Made by a program: the position numbers and the translations under genes. Below are positions 8,523 to 15,502 of a stretch of 23,188 nucleotides of DNA, one piece after another. The notes beneath the pieces are model-generated. The model was given only the letters and a program-made list of their open reading frames with translations. It was not told where the DNA came from and searched no databases. The stretch spans positions 1 to 23,188 of the IMG/VR virus record IMGVR_UViG_3300031963_000957, one strand, 5' to 3'. How positions within the stretch are numbered: position 1 is the stretch's first letter; each line of letters opens with the position of its first letter. This DNA comes from a virus.

Positions 8523-8946
8523 CCCCGAAGTGTTGGAAAACGCTGAAGTGAAGTGGGCATTCCCCGCTGTTAGCCCGGGTGCTAAGCCATTAGGTGGTCG
8601 AATTTTGGTGCAATTACGTCGCACAAAACAGAAAACGACAAGCGCAGGGATCATTTTGGTAGAAGAGACCAAAGAGACCGAGAAGTGGAACAACATGGTG
8701 GCAAAAGTCATCGAAGTTGGCCCTCTCGCATTCAAAAACCGTGACACCATGCAAGGCTGGCCTGAAGGCTCGTGGTGCGAGGTCGGTGATTACATCCGAG
8801 TCCCCAAATGGGGCGGAGATCGTTGGGAAGTTAAGGTTGAAGGACAGGACGATCACGAAGATCCAGCCCTGTTCATGATCCTGAATGACCACGAAATCAT
8901 TGCCAAAGTCATTGGTGATCCCCTAGCTATGAAAGCATTCTTATGA
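8512..8946 (+). CDS. GroES-like co-chaperonin
   Basis: This encodes 144 residues against about 97 for bacterial GroES. The chaperonin-10 fold is suggested by PLGGRILVQLRRTKQKT (around residues 24-40), a mobile-loop-like stretch TSAGIILVEE, the segment AKVIEVGPLAF, and a late strand FMILNDHEIIAKVIGDP. Extra length comes from about 25 N-terminal residues and an enlarged centre containing NRDTMQGWPEGSWCEVGDYI and a Trp-rich turn. In T4, gp31 replaces GroES so that host GroEL can fold the large capsid protein; placement here beside scaffold and capsid genes fits the same role, which is inference. The start overlaps the previous gene by 11 bases, with AAAGGA at 8495-8500, and the stop forms an ATGA overlap with the scaffold gene. 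Confidence 0.85.
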   Translation: MSDNPEVLENAEVKWAFPAVSPGAKPLGGRILVQLRRTKQKTTSAGIILVEETKETEKWNNMVAKVIEVGPLAFKNRDTMQGWPEGSWCEVGDYIRVPKWGGDRWEVKVEGQDDHEDPALFMILNDHEIIAKVIGDPLAMKAFL

Positions 8947-9896
8947 CCACAGAAAACGAACTTGACAAGATTGTTGTCACCGAGGAAGCAGACGGTTCAG
9001 CCGTTATTGACCTTCCTGACAGCATTGAATCCCCTGATGAACAGGAAGACGACCGCATGGCGGCTGGCGGCTCTGCTGACCAAGCTGACGACGACGTAAT
9101 TCCTGAAGACGAGACTGAATACCAACGCGCACGTCGTGAAAAGCGTCGTGCCAAGCGGGATTTGGCTAAGAAGACAGGCGTAGAGAAGGACATGAAACTC
9201 CAGCTCTTGGAACGCAAGAACCAAGAATTGATGGAGCGTTTGTCCGTTGTGGAGCGCAAAACCCACTCTGCTGACCTAGCCCGTATCGACAAGGCTATTG
9301 AAGACCAAGAACTTCGCTTGCAGTACGCCAAGATGAAGATCTCTGAGGCGGCAAGCGCTTCTGACGGTCACGCCATGGCAGAAGCCCAAGAGATGATGTA
9401 CGAAGCCCGTCGCCAGATGGAAGCTTTGTCCAACTTCAAGAAGGCGGCTGTAGAGCCTCGCCAGTCCCAAGGAAACGTCCCAGATCCTCGCCTGCAACGC
9501 TTGGCGGCGAACTGGATGGAAAAGAATGATTGGTACGACCCGAACGCTCGGGACACCGATTCCAAGATTGCAAAGCAAATTGACGAGACTCTGGTTTCAG
9601 AGGGTTGGGATCCAACCTCACCTGATTACTGGAATGAACTCGATAATCGCTTGCATAAGTACTTGCCACACAAGTACAATGACACCACGGACGTACGTTC
9701 GTCTACTAAGAGACCAAGGAGTGTTGTAACAAGTTCTGGTCGCGAAAGCGTCAACGGAAGCACCAACAGGAACACATTTGTACTGAAACCAGAACAAGTG
9801 CGCGCAATGAAGGATGCTGGCTTTTGGGATGATCCCGATAAGCGATCCAAGATGATTAAGCGATATGCGCAAGAAGCTCGAAACAACTCTTACTAA
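8943..9896 (+). CDS. Capsid scaffolding-like protein
   Basis: This encodes 317 residues, starting in an ATGA overlap with the GroES-like gene. The N-terminal 60 residues are very acidic (DEQEDDR, QADDDVIPEDETEY); residues about 60-165 are charged and likely coiled coil, beginning with the basic run RARREKRRAKR; the C-terminal part contains WNELDNRLHKYLPHKYND and the final helix KRSKMIKRYAQEARNN. An acidic, helical protein with a basic C-terminal helix placed between portal and major capsid genes is typical of scaffolds, which guide capsid assembly and then leave. There is no sign of a protease domain. The motif EADGSAVIDLP (residues 15-25) resembles one in the portal N-terminus. Assignment rests on architecture and context, not on a recognised family. 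Confidence 0.75.
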   Translation: MTTENELDKIVVTEEADGSAVIDLPDSIESPDEQEDDRMAAGGSADQADDDVIPEDETEYQRARREKRRAKRDLAKKTGVEKDMKLQLLERKNQELMERLSVVERKTHSADLARIDKAIEDQELRLQYAKMKISEAASASDGHAMAEAQEMMYEARRQMEALSNFKKAAVEPRQSQGNVPDPRLQRLAANWMEKNDWYDPNARDTDSKIAKQIDETLVSEGWDPTSPDYWNELDNRLHKYLPHKYNDTTDVRSSTKRPRSVVTSSGRESVNGSTNRNTFVLKPEQVRAMKDAGFWDDPDKRSKMIKRYAQEARNNSY

Positions 9897-9906
9897 GGAA
9901 ACAAGT

Positions 9907-10458
9907 ATGACCGAATCACGTTTGAAAAAATCTCTGAACGCAGGTGGACGCAATGATCGCGCAAGCGAGGACGCCAGTCGCGCCGCTCCAGAAACAAAGT
10001 TCGTAAGCTCACAGGAACGTCGAAAGATGTGGAGTGATGAATGGAACCAATCAGCACTGCCAAAAGTACCAGAGATGCCGGGCTGGCACCTCATTTGGCT
10101 CTCAACCACCAACGCATACGACACCATTGATAAAAGGGTGCGACTTGGCTACATTCCCGTGAAAGCGGACGAAATGGCTGGGTTCGACAACTACAAAGTC
10201 AAAGCTGGCGAACACGTTGGGTACATATCATGCAACGAGATGTTGCTGTTCAAATTGCCCATGGATGTCTACCAAGACGTTATGGCGCAACTGCACTTCG
10301 AAGCTCCCCAAGAAGAGGCGGACAAAGTCCGTGTTCAGCTTGAGAACCTTCAAGGTCAGCGTGACAGTAGCGGCAAGTCGCTGGTACGGTTGGAAGGCGA
10401 AGGTATGGGTAGGTTTGACCAATCTCAATCTAATCGTGCCCCCATTTTTGAGGGCTAA
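9907..10458 (+). CDS. Conserved head-region protein, unknown
   Basis: This encodes 183 residues from the ATG at 9907. That start is chosen because AAGGAA at 9895-9900, fused to the previous stop, lies just upstream; an in-frame ATG at 9865 would extend it into the scaffold gene without a ribosome site. The first 50 residues are basic and likely disordered. The core reads PEMPGWHLIWLSTTNAYDTI, then RVRLGYIPVKADEM, followed by KAGEHVGYISCNEMLLFKLP. The tail has a helix with EEADKVRVQLENLQGQ and ends NRAPIFEG. I believe similar proteins occur next to scaffold genes in other podovirus-like phages, but I cannot name a function. Its position suggests a capsid or head-completion role. Confidence 0.8.
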   Translation: MTESRLKKSLNAGGRNDRASEDASRAAPETKFVSSQERRKMWSDEWNQSALPKVPEMPGWHLIWLSTTNAYDTIDKRVRLGYIPVKADEMAGFDNYKVKAGEHVGYISCNEMLLFKLPMDVYQDVMAQLHFEAPQEEADKVRVQLENLQGQRDSSGKSLVRLEGEGMGRFDQSQSNRAPIFEG

Positions 10459-10476
10459 CTTCTAAGGAGTAAGACT

Positions 10477-11067
10477 ATGTCTGCTACAAATGCTCCGTTC
10501 GGTTTGCGTCCTGCGTACCACCCCTCTGGGTTGGATCGCGCAACTGCGTTGGCTGACGGTATTCTCTCGACTTATTCGACCGACATCTTGAAGGGTCAGC
10601 CCGTCAAGTTGGCTACATCTGGAGTAATCCAAGTTGCCGCCGCTGGTGATGCGTTTGTTGGCGCATTCTCTGGTGTCGAATTCACTGACACAACTGGTCG
10701 TCGCCGCGTGTCGAACTACTGGCCTGCCTCCACGGCATACCAGACAGGTTCATGCGTTGCTTACTACTATGATGATCCCAACATCGTTTACGAAATCCAA
10801 GCTGATGGTTCATTAGCTCAGACTTCTGTAGGCGCTGAGTCGGATTTGAGTGCGACAACTGCTGGTTCAACGACCACTGGTTTGTCACAGTGCACCATTA
10901 GCACCTCGGTTGTTGCCGCTGGTTCTGGTGCTCAAATGCGAATCATCAATCTCGCTCCGTACCCCGGCAATGCTTGGGGAGACTCTTTCACTATCGTTCG
11001 CGCAACTGTGGCTAAGCATCAATATGCCCAGATCGCGTCTGGTGGTGGTTACCCCGTAGCTATCTAA
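10477..11067 (+). CDS. Probable capsid decoration or minor head protein
   Basis: This encodes 196 residues with AAGGAG at 10464-10469, seven bases before the ATG. It starts MSATNAPFGLRPAYHPSG, a beginning I associate with phage head-gene products, and is rich in Thr, Ser, Gly and Ala with short beta-type segments such as GVIQVAAAGDAFVGAFSGVE and SCVAYYYDDPNIVYEIQADG. There is no signal peptide or membrane segment. It lies directly before the major capsid gene, where many phages encode a decoration protein that stabilises the shell. That role is inferred from position and composition. A minor structural protein elsewhere in the virion is possible. Confidence 0.7.
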   Translation: MSATNAPFGLRPAYHPSGLDRATALADGILSTYSTDILKGQPVKLATSGVIQVAAAGDAFVGAFSGVEFTDTTGRRRVSNYWPASTAYQTGSCVAYYYDDPNIVYEIQADGSLAQTSVGAESDLSATTAGSTTTGLSQCTISTSVVAAGSGAQMRIINLAPYPGNAWGDSFTIVRATVAKHQYAQIASGGGYPVAI

Positions 11068-11083
11068 TAGGAGGACATGAATC

Positions 11084-12001
11084 ATGGCCGCTCCAATGCG
11101 CAGTACCGACTTTCGTAGCATCGTCGAACCTATCTTGAATGAATGTTTCGACGGTGTCTACGACCAACGTGCCGATGAATGGTCTCGTGTTTTCACGGAA
11201 CAAGAAGGCATCCCCCGCAACTACCACGAAGAACCCGTCTTGTACGGTTTCGGCGCGGCACCTCAGTTGCCTGACGGCACTCCTGTGTCGTACCAACAAG
11301 GTGGTGTGTTGTTCTTGAAACGCTATGTGTACTCTGTGTACGGCTTGGCATTTGCTTTGACCAAAGTTTTGGTTGAAGACGGTGACCACATCCGTATCGG
11401 TCAGGTGTACGCACGTCACTTGGCTCAGTCATTGATTGAGACCAAAGAGACATTGTCTGCTAACGTGTTGAACAACGCCTTCACAGGTGGTGCTACAGCA
11501 GGTGGCGACGGCGTTGCTTTGATCAGCACTGCTCACCCAATCGTGAACGGTACATTCAGCAACCAATTGGCTACAGCCGCCAATCTGTCACAGACATCGC
11601 TTGAGCAGATGTTGATCCAGATTCGTCAAGCTGTGGACAACAACGGTAAGAAGATTCGCCTTGTGCCCCGCCAATTGGTGGTCGCCCCCGGCAACGTCTT
11701 CCAAGCTGAAGTTCTCCTGAAATCCGTCTTGCGCGCAGGTAATGCAAACAACGACATCAACCCTGTCAAGTCCATCGGTTTGTTGGACGAAGGCGCGGCT
11801 GTTTTGTCACGTTTGACCAATGCGTCAGCATTCTGGGTACAGACCGACGCTCCTGAAGGCATGAAGCTGATGATGCGTCGTAAGCTCGAGAAGACCATGG
11901 AAGGCGACTTCGAAACTGACTCTATGCGCTACAAAGCGACAGAGCGTTACGACGTTGGCTTCACTGATCCTCGTGCGATGTACGGCACTGCTGGCGTCTA
12001 A
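11084..12001 (+). CDS. Major capsid protein (HK97 fold)
   Basis: This encodes 305 residues. TAGGAGG at 11068-11074 precedes the ATG at 11084; another ATG at 11077 is in a different frame. The N-terminus, FRSIVEPILNECFDGVYDQR, is helical like an N-arm; the middle has ARHLAQSLIETKETLSANVL (spine-helix-like) and then GGDGVALISTAHPIVNG; RLVPRQLVVAPGNVFQAEVL and FWVQTDAPEGMKLMMRRKLE look like the core beta and A-domain elements of Mu-type and related HK97-fold capsid proteins. It would form the icosahedral shell, assembled on the scaffold and possibly folded by GroEL with the phage GroES-like protein. There is no obvious N-terminal delta domain, consistent with a separate scaffold gene. A stable hairpin follows the stop. 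Confidence 0.88.
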   Translation: MAAPMRSTDFRSIVEPILNECFDGVYDQRADEWSRVFTEQEGIPRNYHEEPVLYGFGAAPQLPDGTPVSYQQGGVLFLKRYVYSVYGLAFALTKVLVEDGDHIRIGQVYARHLAQSLIETKETLSANVLNNAFTGGATAGGDGVALISTAHPIVNGTFSNQLATAANLSQTSLEQMLIQIRQAVDNNGKKIRLVPRQLVVAPGNVFQAEVLLKSVLRAGNANNDINPVKSIGLLDEGAAVLSRLTNASAFWVQTDAPEGMKLMMRRKLEKTMEGDFETDSMRYKATERYDVGFTDPRAMYGTAGV

Positions 12002-12009
12002 AACCAAGT

Positions 12010-12025
12010 GGGGGGTTCGCCCCCC
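12010..12025 (+). terminator. UUCG hairpin after the major capsid gene
   Basis: Six G, the loop TTCG, then six C form a perfect six-pair GC stem closed by a tetraloop, nine bases after the capsid stop codon. The downstream sequence is GCGCTTTAAGG, so the U-tract is poor. It may act as a partial terminator, or as a 3' stabiliser that raises capsid mRNA relative to downstream genes. The next gene's AAGGAG (12033-12038) follows closely. Confidence 0.6.
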
Positions 12026-12046
12026 GCGCTTTAAGGAGAAAAGACA

Positions 12047-12496
12047 ATGGCACAAACCTATTTTGGTTCTACCCTGCGCGCTGGTTCTGGCACATTGACT
12101 GACACCACTGACGGCGGTTTCGTCGTTATGTCTCAGACAACTACTGTCACAACCGCCGCCGCAGGCACCGCTACGAGCGCAACTCTGACTCTCCCTGCTT
12201 CCTCACAAATTATCAGCTTTTTTGCCGATATGGTTGTGAACGAAGCAGTGGGTGGCGGTACAGCTACAGCAATTGCAATGACCGTTGGCACAGCCGCCGC
12301 AGGCACACAATACGTGTCTTCGACTGATGTGTTTGCTGGTGGTCGCATTGCCCTAACCTTTACAGCCGCTCAGTTGCTCGCAATGAGCGACATTGGTAGC
12401 AATACCTCTGTTGTTGTTACGCTTGACCCTGATGGCACGATCAGCACAACTCAAGGCGTTATTCGCCTGACGGTTGTGTATGCTCAGAAAGTTTAA
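12047..12496 (+). CDS. Small beta-rich virion-type protein, unknown
   Basis: This encodes 149 residues with AAGGAG at 12033-12038, eight bases before the ATG. Composition is dominated by Thr, Ala, Val, Gly and Ser in alternating beta-type segments (for example TSATLTLPASSQIISFFADM and GVIRLTVVYAQKV). There is no charge cluster, Cys pair or membrane helix. The beginning MAQTYFGSTLRAGSG and the beta pattern suit a capsid decoration protein or small head-surface protein. It follows the major capsid gene and its hairpin, so it may be read at a lower level. No family is recognised with certainty. Confidence 0.7.
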   Translation: MAQTYFGSTLRAGSGTLTDTTDGGFVVMSQTTTVTTAAAGTATSATLTLPASSQIISFFADMVVNEAVGGGTATAIAMTVGTAAAGTQYVSSTDVFAGGRIALTFTAAQLLAMSDIGSNTSVVVTLDPDGTISTTQGVIRLTVVYAQKV

Positions 12497-12507
12497 GGAG
12501 CACGATC

Positions 12508-13575
12508 ATGGGTCAATTCAAGCCAATGGTCAAAATGGAGACCACAGAGCCTTCTATTGAGTTAAAGCTCAAAAAAGGCGGATCCGTGAAGAAGGCTATG
12601 GGTGGCGGCATGATGGGTGCGCCCATGGATGCTTCTATGGCATCTTCAGGCCCTGCTCGCGGTGGCATGATGCCCGTTGCTCGTCCTAAGCGTCCTACTA
12701 TGGCGGCACGTCGTGCGGCTATGATGGGCATGAAGGGTATGCAAGGCGGCATGAAAGAAGGCGGCGAGTCTAAGGCTACGCACAAGGCTGAAATGTCGAA
12801 GATGAAGGGTCTTGAAAAAGAGCTGAAGTCTCACGAAGATAAGCCTGCCAGCAAGGGTCATAAAGGTCTTGCTACTGGTGGCGTCTTGAAGTCGACGAAG
12901 CCCGGCAACTACGCCACAGGTGGTGTTGTGAACGGTCAAGGCGGCTACAAAAAGGGCGGTGCTATCGCCAAAAGCGGCGTGATTCCTGAGTCTGTATCTG
13001 CCAAAGGCGGAGAAGGCTACAAGAACACCAAGATGGTCACAGCCCATCCTGACAACAACAGCGCCCCCACAGGCGAGGTCAAGTTAGGTAATGGCGGTGG
13101 TTACAAAAAAGGCGGTGCAACAAAAAAGCACTACGCTACGGGGGGAGCTGTTAATAACAGCGGTCACGCCGTAGCAATGCCTGCGAAAAAGCCATCTGCT
13201 CCTGTCAGCAATGATCGTCAATCTGGCACCTTTAAAAAGGGTGGCAGTGTGACACCAGCCCAGAAGAAAGAGCAATCTGCCTTCAAGGCTGAGAACGCAA
13301 CAGCGATGAAGCAAGCGAAAGCCCAGAGCAACCTGAAGTATCAAGATGGCGGGAAAGTAACTGACCTATCCAAAGGCGCTTACGACAAATCAATCGGCCC
13401 AAGCGAGAGTGATATGGACATGGCTAAAACCATCCGTAGCATTCCTAGCAAGCTGTATGAGGGTGCTAAGAGCCTGTTTACTAGCAAGGACAAGCCTTCT
13501 GGCTCTGTCACCAAGACTGAAAAGTCCGTGACAGTAACCCCTGCAAAGAAACGTGGTGGATCAGTAAAGTGCTGA
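12508..13575 (+). CDS. Lys/Gly/Met-rich repeat protein with many Gly-Gly motifs
   Basis: This encodes 355 residues with AAGGAG at 12495-12500 fused to the previous stop codon. It is basic and low in complexity, with no hydrophobic core or membrane helix, so it is probably disordered. Gly-Gly motifs recur along it: KKGGSVKK, MKEGGES, LATGGVL, YATGGVV, GYKKGGAI, GYKKGGATKK, HYATGGAV, FKKGGSV, YQDGGKV and the C-terminal KKRGGSVKC. The first third is also Met-rich (GGGMMGAP, MMGMKGMQGGM). The N-terminus has METTEPSIELKLKKGG, which vaguely recalls the 'DTM..E' motif of the giant proteins. Cells and virions could use such a protein as a DNA-binding or internal head protein; the high Lys content makes this plausible but I have no direct support. 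A terminator follows immediately. Confidence 0.85.
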   Translation: MGQFKPMVKMETTEPSIELKLKKGGSVKKAMGGGMMGAPMDASMASSGPARGGMMPVARPKRPTMAARRAAMMGMKGMQGGMKEGGESKATHKAEMSKMKGLEKELKSHEDKPASKGHKGLATGGVLKSTKPGNYATGGVVNGQGGYKKGGAIAKSGVIPESVSAKGGEGYKNTKMVTAHPDNNSAPTGEVKLGNGGGYKKGGATKKHYATGGAVNNSGHAVAMPAKKPSAPVSNDRQSGTFKKGGSVTPAQKKEQSAFKAENATAMKQAKAQSNLKYQDGGKVTDLSKGAYDKSIGPSESDMDMAKTIRSIPSKLYEGAKSLFTSKDKPSGSVTKTEKSVTVTPAKKRGGSVKC

Positions 13576-13579
13576 ACCT

Positions 13580-13605
13580 AAGTGGGGGCTTCGGCTCCCA
13601 CTTTT
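13580..13605 (+). terminator. Intrinsic terminator with UUCG tetraloop
   Basis: AAGTGGGGGC pairs with GCTCCCACTT (one G-T wobble) to give a ten-pair stem around the loop TTCG, with a C-G closing pair, followed by TTTT. It begins five bases after the stop of the 355-residue gene and precedes the next gene's GGAG. It matches a classic Rho-independent terminator and probably ends or attenuates transcription of the capsid section. Confidence 0.82.
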
Positions 13606-13619
13606 AATTGGAGATTTAA

Positions 13620-13904
13620 ATGTCAACATTGACGAATGTATTTTCGGAACACAGAGATACAACGGGCGTAATTTACGCTGGTGCAACGAATCTTGCTGGG
13701 TATCAGTTATTGACTGGCGGTACTGCTGGTGAAATTGTGTTTCGCGACGGCGGTGCATCTGGCACTGTTCGCTTGAGAGTGAACATCTCTGCTACGCCAA
13801 CTAATCCCTTTTCGACGCTGTTGCCCGGCAACGGGATCCGCTTCACAACAAACATCCATGTCACCTTGCCTGCTAGTGCGGCTGTGACTATTTTCTGCGG
13901 CTAA
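13620..13904 (+). CDS. Small beta-rich protein, unknown virion-type
   Basis: This encodes 94 residues; GGAG at 13610-13613 lies six bases before the ATG. The sequence alternates short beta segments and Gly/Ser/Thr turns, such as AGYQLLTGGTAGEIVFRDGG and the C-terminal IHVTLPASAAVTIFCG. It ends in Cys-Gly. No transmembrane segment or known motif is evident. It is the first gene after the terminator, so either readthrough or an unrecognised promoter must supply transcription. Small beta proteins at this place in phage genomes are often head or neck components, but the assignment is by position only. Confidence 0.65.
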   Translation: MSTLTNVFSEHRDTTGVIYAGATNLAGYQLLTGGTAGEIVFRDGGASGTVRLRVNISATPTNPFSTLLPGNGIRFTTNIHVTLPASAAVTIFCG

Positions 13905-13906
13905 TC

Positions 13907-14422
13907 ATGCCAAGCAAATCCGCCGCCCAACACAAGCTGATGCAAATTGCCGCTCACACAAAGGGTGGCTTTGGTGGTGTCCCTCAGAAGGTCGGCAAAG
14001 AGTTTGCCAAGGCTGACAAGGGTAAAGAATTTAAAGAAGGTGGTCTGTATGCCAACATTCATGCAAAACGTGAAAGAATCGCTGAAGGCTCTGGGGAGAA
14101 AATGCGCAGAGTTGGTAGCGAAGGTGCGCCAACGGCTAAAGCCTTCAAGCAATCCGCCAGAACAGCCAAAATGAAGGACGGAGGGGTCAGCCTCTCCATT
14201 GGTCGCGGTGAGAAGCTACCTGCCGACAAGGGCGCTGGTTTGACAGCCAAAGGTCGTGCCAAGTACAACCGTGAAACAGGATCAAATTTAAAGGCTCCAC
14301 AACCCCAAGGAGGCTCCCGCAGAGACTCGTTTTGCGCGAGAATGGAGCCTATAGCAGAAAAGAGCGAAAAGGGTAGTCGAGCTCGTGCATCAATGCAACG
14401 GTGGAACTGCCCAAGCTGGTAA
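13907..14422 (+). CDS. Basic protein made of several conserved short phage modules
   Basis: This encodes 171 residues, starting two bases after the previous stop. It is strongly basic and Lys/Arg/Gly-rich. Three short conserved-looking modules follow one another: residues about 3-45 (SKSAAQHKLMQIAAHTKGG, resembling DUF3008-type proteins), about 46-90 (GLYANIHAKRERIAEGSGEK then SEGAPTAKAFKQSARTAK), and about 90-150 (GVSLSIGRGEKLPADKG, then GLTAKGRAKYNRETGSNLKA and SFCARM, resembling DUF6321). These names are from memory. Gly-Gly motifs sit at the joints (TKGGFGG, FKEGGLY, MKDGGVS). A DNA-binding or virion-packed protein would fit the charge. No function is known to me. Confidence 0.82.
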   Translation: MPSKSAAQHKLMQIAAHTKGGFGGVPQKVGKEFAKADKGKEFKEGGLYANIHAKRERIAEGSGEKMRRVGSEGAPTAKAFKQSARTAKMKDGGVSLSIGRGEKLPADKGAGLTAKGRAKYNRETGSNLKAPQPQGGSRRDSFCARMEPIAEKSEKGSRARASMQRWNCPSW

Positions 14423-14431
14423 GGAACAACA

Positions 14432-15502
14432 ATGGCGTACTCGGATACATACGGTCAAACAGTCAATGTCCAAACCCTGATTGATCATGGTGCGAGACGT
14501 GCTGGCAAACTCGCAGAAGAGCTGACCTCTGAGCAACTTGTATCCGCTCGTCAGTCACTGAGCTTTTTGCTTCAAAACCTGATCAACATTGGAATACAGT
14601 ATTTCGCCATCGATAAGATCGTTTTAGGCGTTTCTGCTAACAATTACATATACAACCTACCCGCTGGTGCAAACGACGCTCTAAACGTGCTCTATCGCAA
14701 GATGAGCCGCCCTGATTGCAGTTACTCAAGCTCCGCAGGTGGTACGGTTGCCAATGTTGGTGACAACGACGTAGACACGTTTTGCCAACAGACAAGCGCA
14801 AACGGCAACATTTCAGCCAATTTTGGGACAAACAATCCTATCTATGCTGGCTCCATCGGTATCTTGCCCTACGTGGCAGGTGGTGGAAGCGCTACGTGGA
14901 CGCTAACCCTCGAATATTCGACAGACAACAGCACTTGGACGACGCTTGAGAGCCTCGGAACGGTGTCTGTGACGGATAACAAGTGGATTTGGACGGACAT
15001 AAACCCGGGGCAAGCCGTCCAGTACTACCGCGTTCGTGCCTCTGGTGGTACGACCTTGGCTTTGCGTGAGTTCTACGTTGGAAATAATTCCACTGAGATC
15101 ACCATGTCTCGCCTAAACCGCGATGACTACACAAACCTGCCAAACAAGAACTTCACAGCGAACCAGCCCTTCCAATTCTGGTTTGATCGCACAATTCCTT
15201 TGCCCTCGCTGTACTTGTGGCCCGTCCCTAGTGACCCATTCGTGCAGATCACGGTGTGGTACAGCAAGCAGATCATGGACGTGGGTGCTCTGACTGACGA
15301 GCTGTACATTCCAACGCGGTGGTACGAAGCCACCTTGATGATGCTGGCGCACAGGATGAGCCTAGAGTTGCCCGGCGTCGACATGGCGCGCATCCAATAC
15401 CTTGAAGGCCAAGCCGAGAAGTACCTGAACATGGTTGAGCAGGAAGAGCGTGACAAGTCACCGATCTACTTTGCCCCTAACATCTCGGTGTACACAAGAT
15501 AA
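14432..15502 (+). CDS. Head-tail adaptor-like protein with inserted discoidin-like domain
   Basis: This encodes 356 residues; AAGGA at 14421-14425 is fused to the previous stop. The outer parts resemble an adaptor or tail-connector protein of podovirus-like phages: the N-terminal helical piece with EELTSEQLVSARQSLSFLLQ, and the C-terminal piece with LPSLYLWPVPSDPFVQITVW, ELYIPTRWYEATLMMLAHRM and a final helix pair. Residues about 95-220 interrupt this and contain a typical galactose-binding pattern, ATWTLTLEYSTDNSTWTTLE and YYRVRASGGTTLALREFYVG, of the F5/8 type C (discoidin) fold. That would give the neck a glycan- or protein-binding face. The adaptor call is inferred from the conserved C-terminal pattern and position; the insert is judged by eye. 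Confidence 0.75.
   Translation: MAYSDTYGQTVNVQTLIDHGARRAGKLAEELTSEQLVSARQSLSFLLQNLINIGIQYFAIDKIVLGVSANNYIYNLPAGANDALNVLYRKMSRPDCSYSSSAGGTVANVGDNDVDTFCQQTSANGNISANFGTNNPIYAGSIGILPYVAGGGSATWTLTLEYSTDNSTWTTLESLGTVSVTDNKWIWTDINPGQAVQYYRVRASGGTTLALREFYVGNNSTEITMSRLNRDDYTNLPNKNFTANQPFQFWFDRTIPLPSLYLWPVPSDPFVQITVWYSKQIMDVGALTDELYIPTRWYEATLMMLAHRMSLELPGVDMARIQYLEGQAEKYLNMVEQEERDKSPIYFAPNISVYTR

Noticed and set aside
9865-9906. Upstream in-frame ATG for the 183-residue gene
   Set aside because: It falls inside the scaffold gene without a ribosome site, whereas AAGGAA directly precedes the ATG at 9907.
9618-10127. Open frame of about 169 codons on the - strand
   Set aside because: It spans two well-supported + strand genes and their junction and has no conserved pattern.
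13576-13619. Promoter between the terminator and the 94-residue gene
   Set aside because: The short gap is filled by the hairpin and the ribosome site, and I see no convincing -35/-10 pair.
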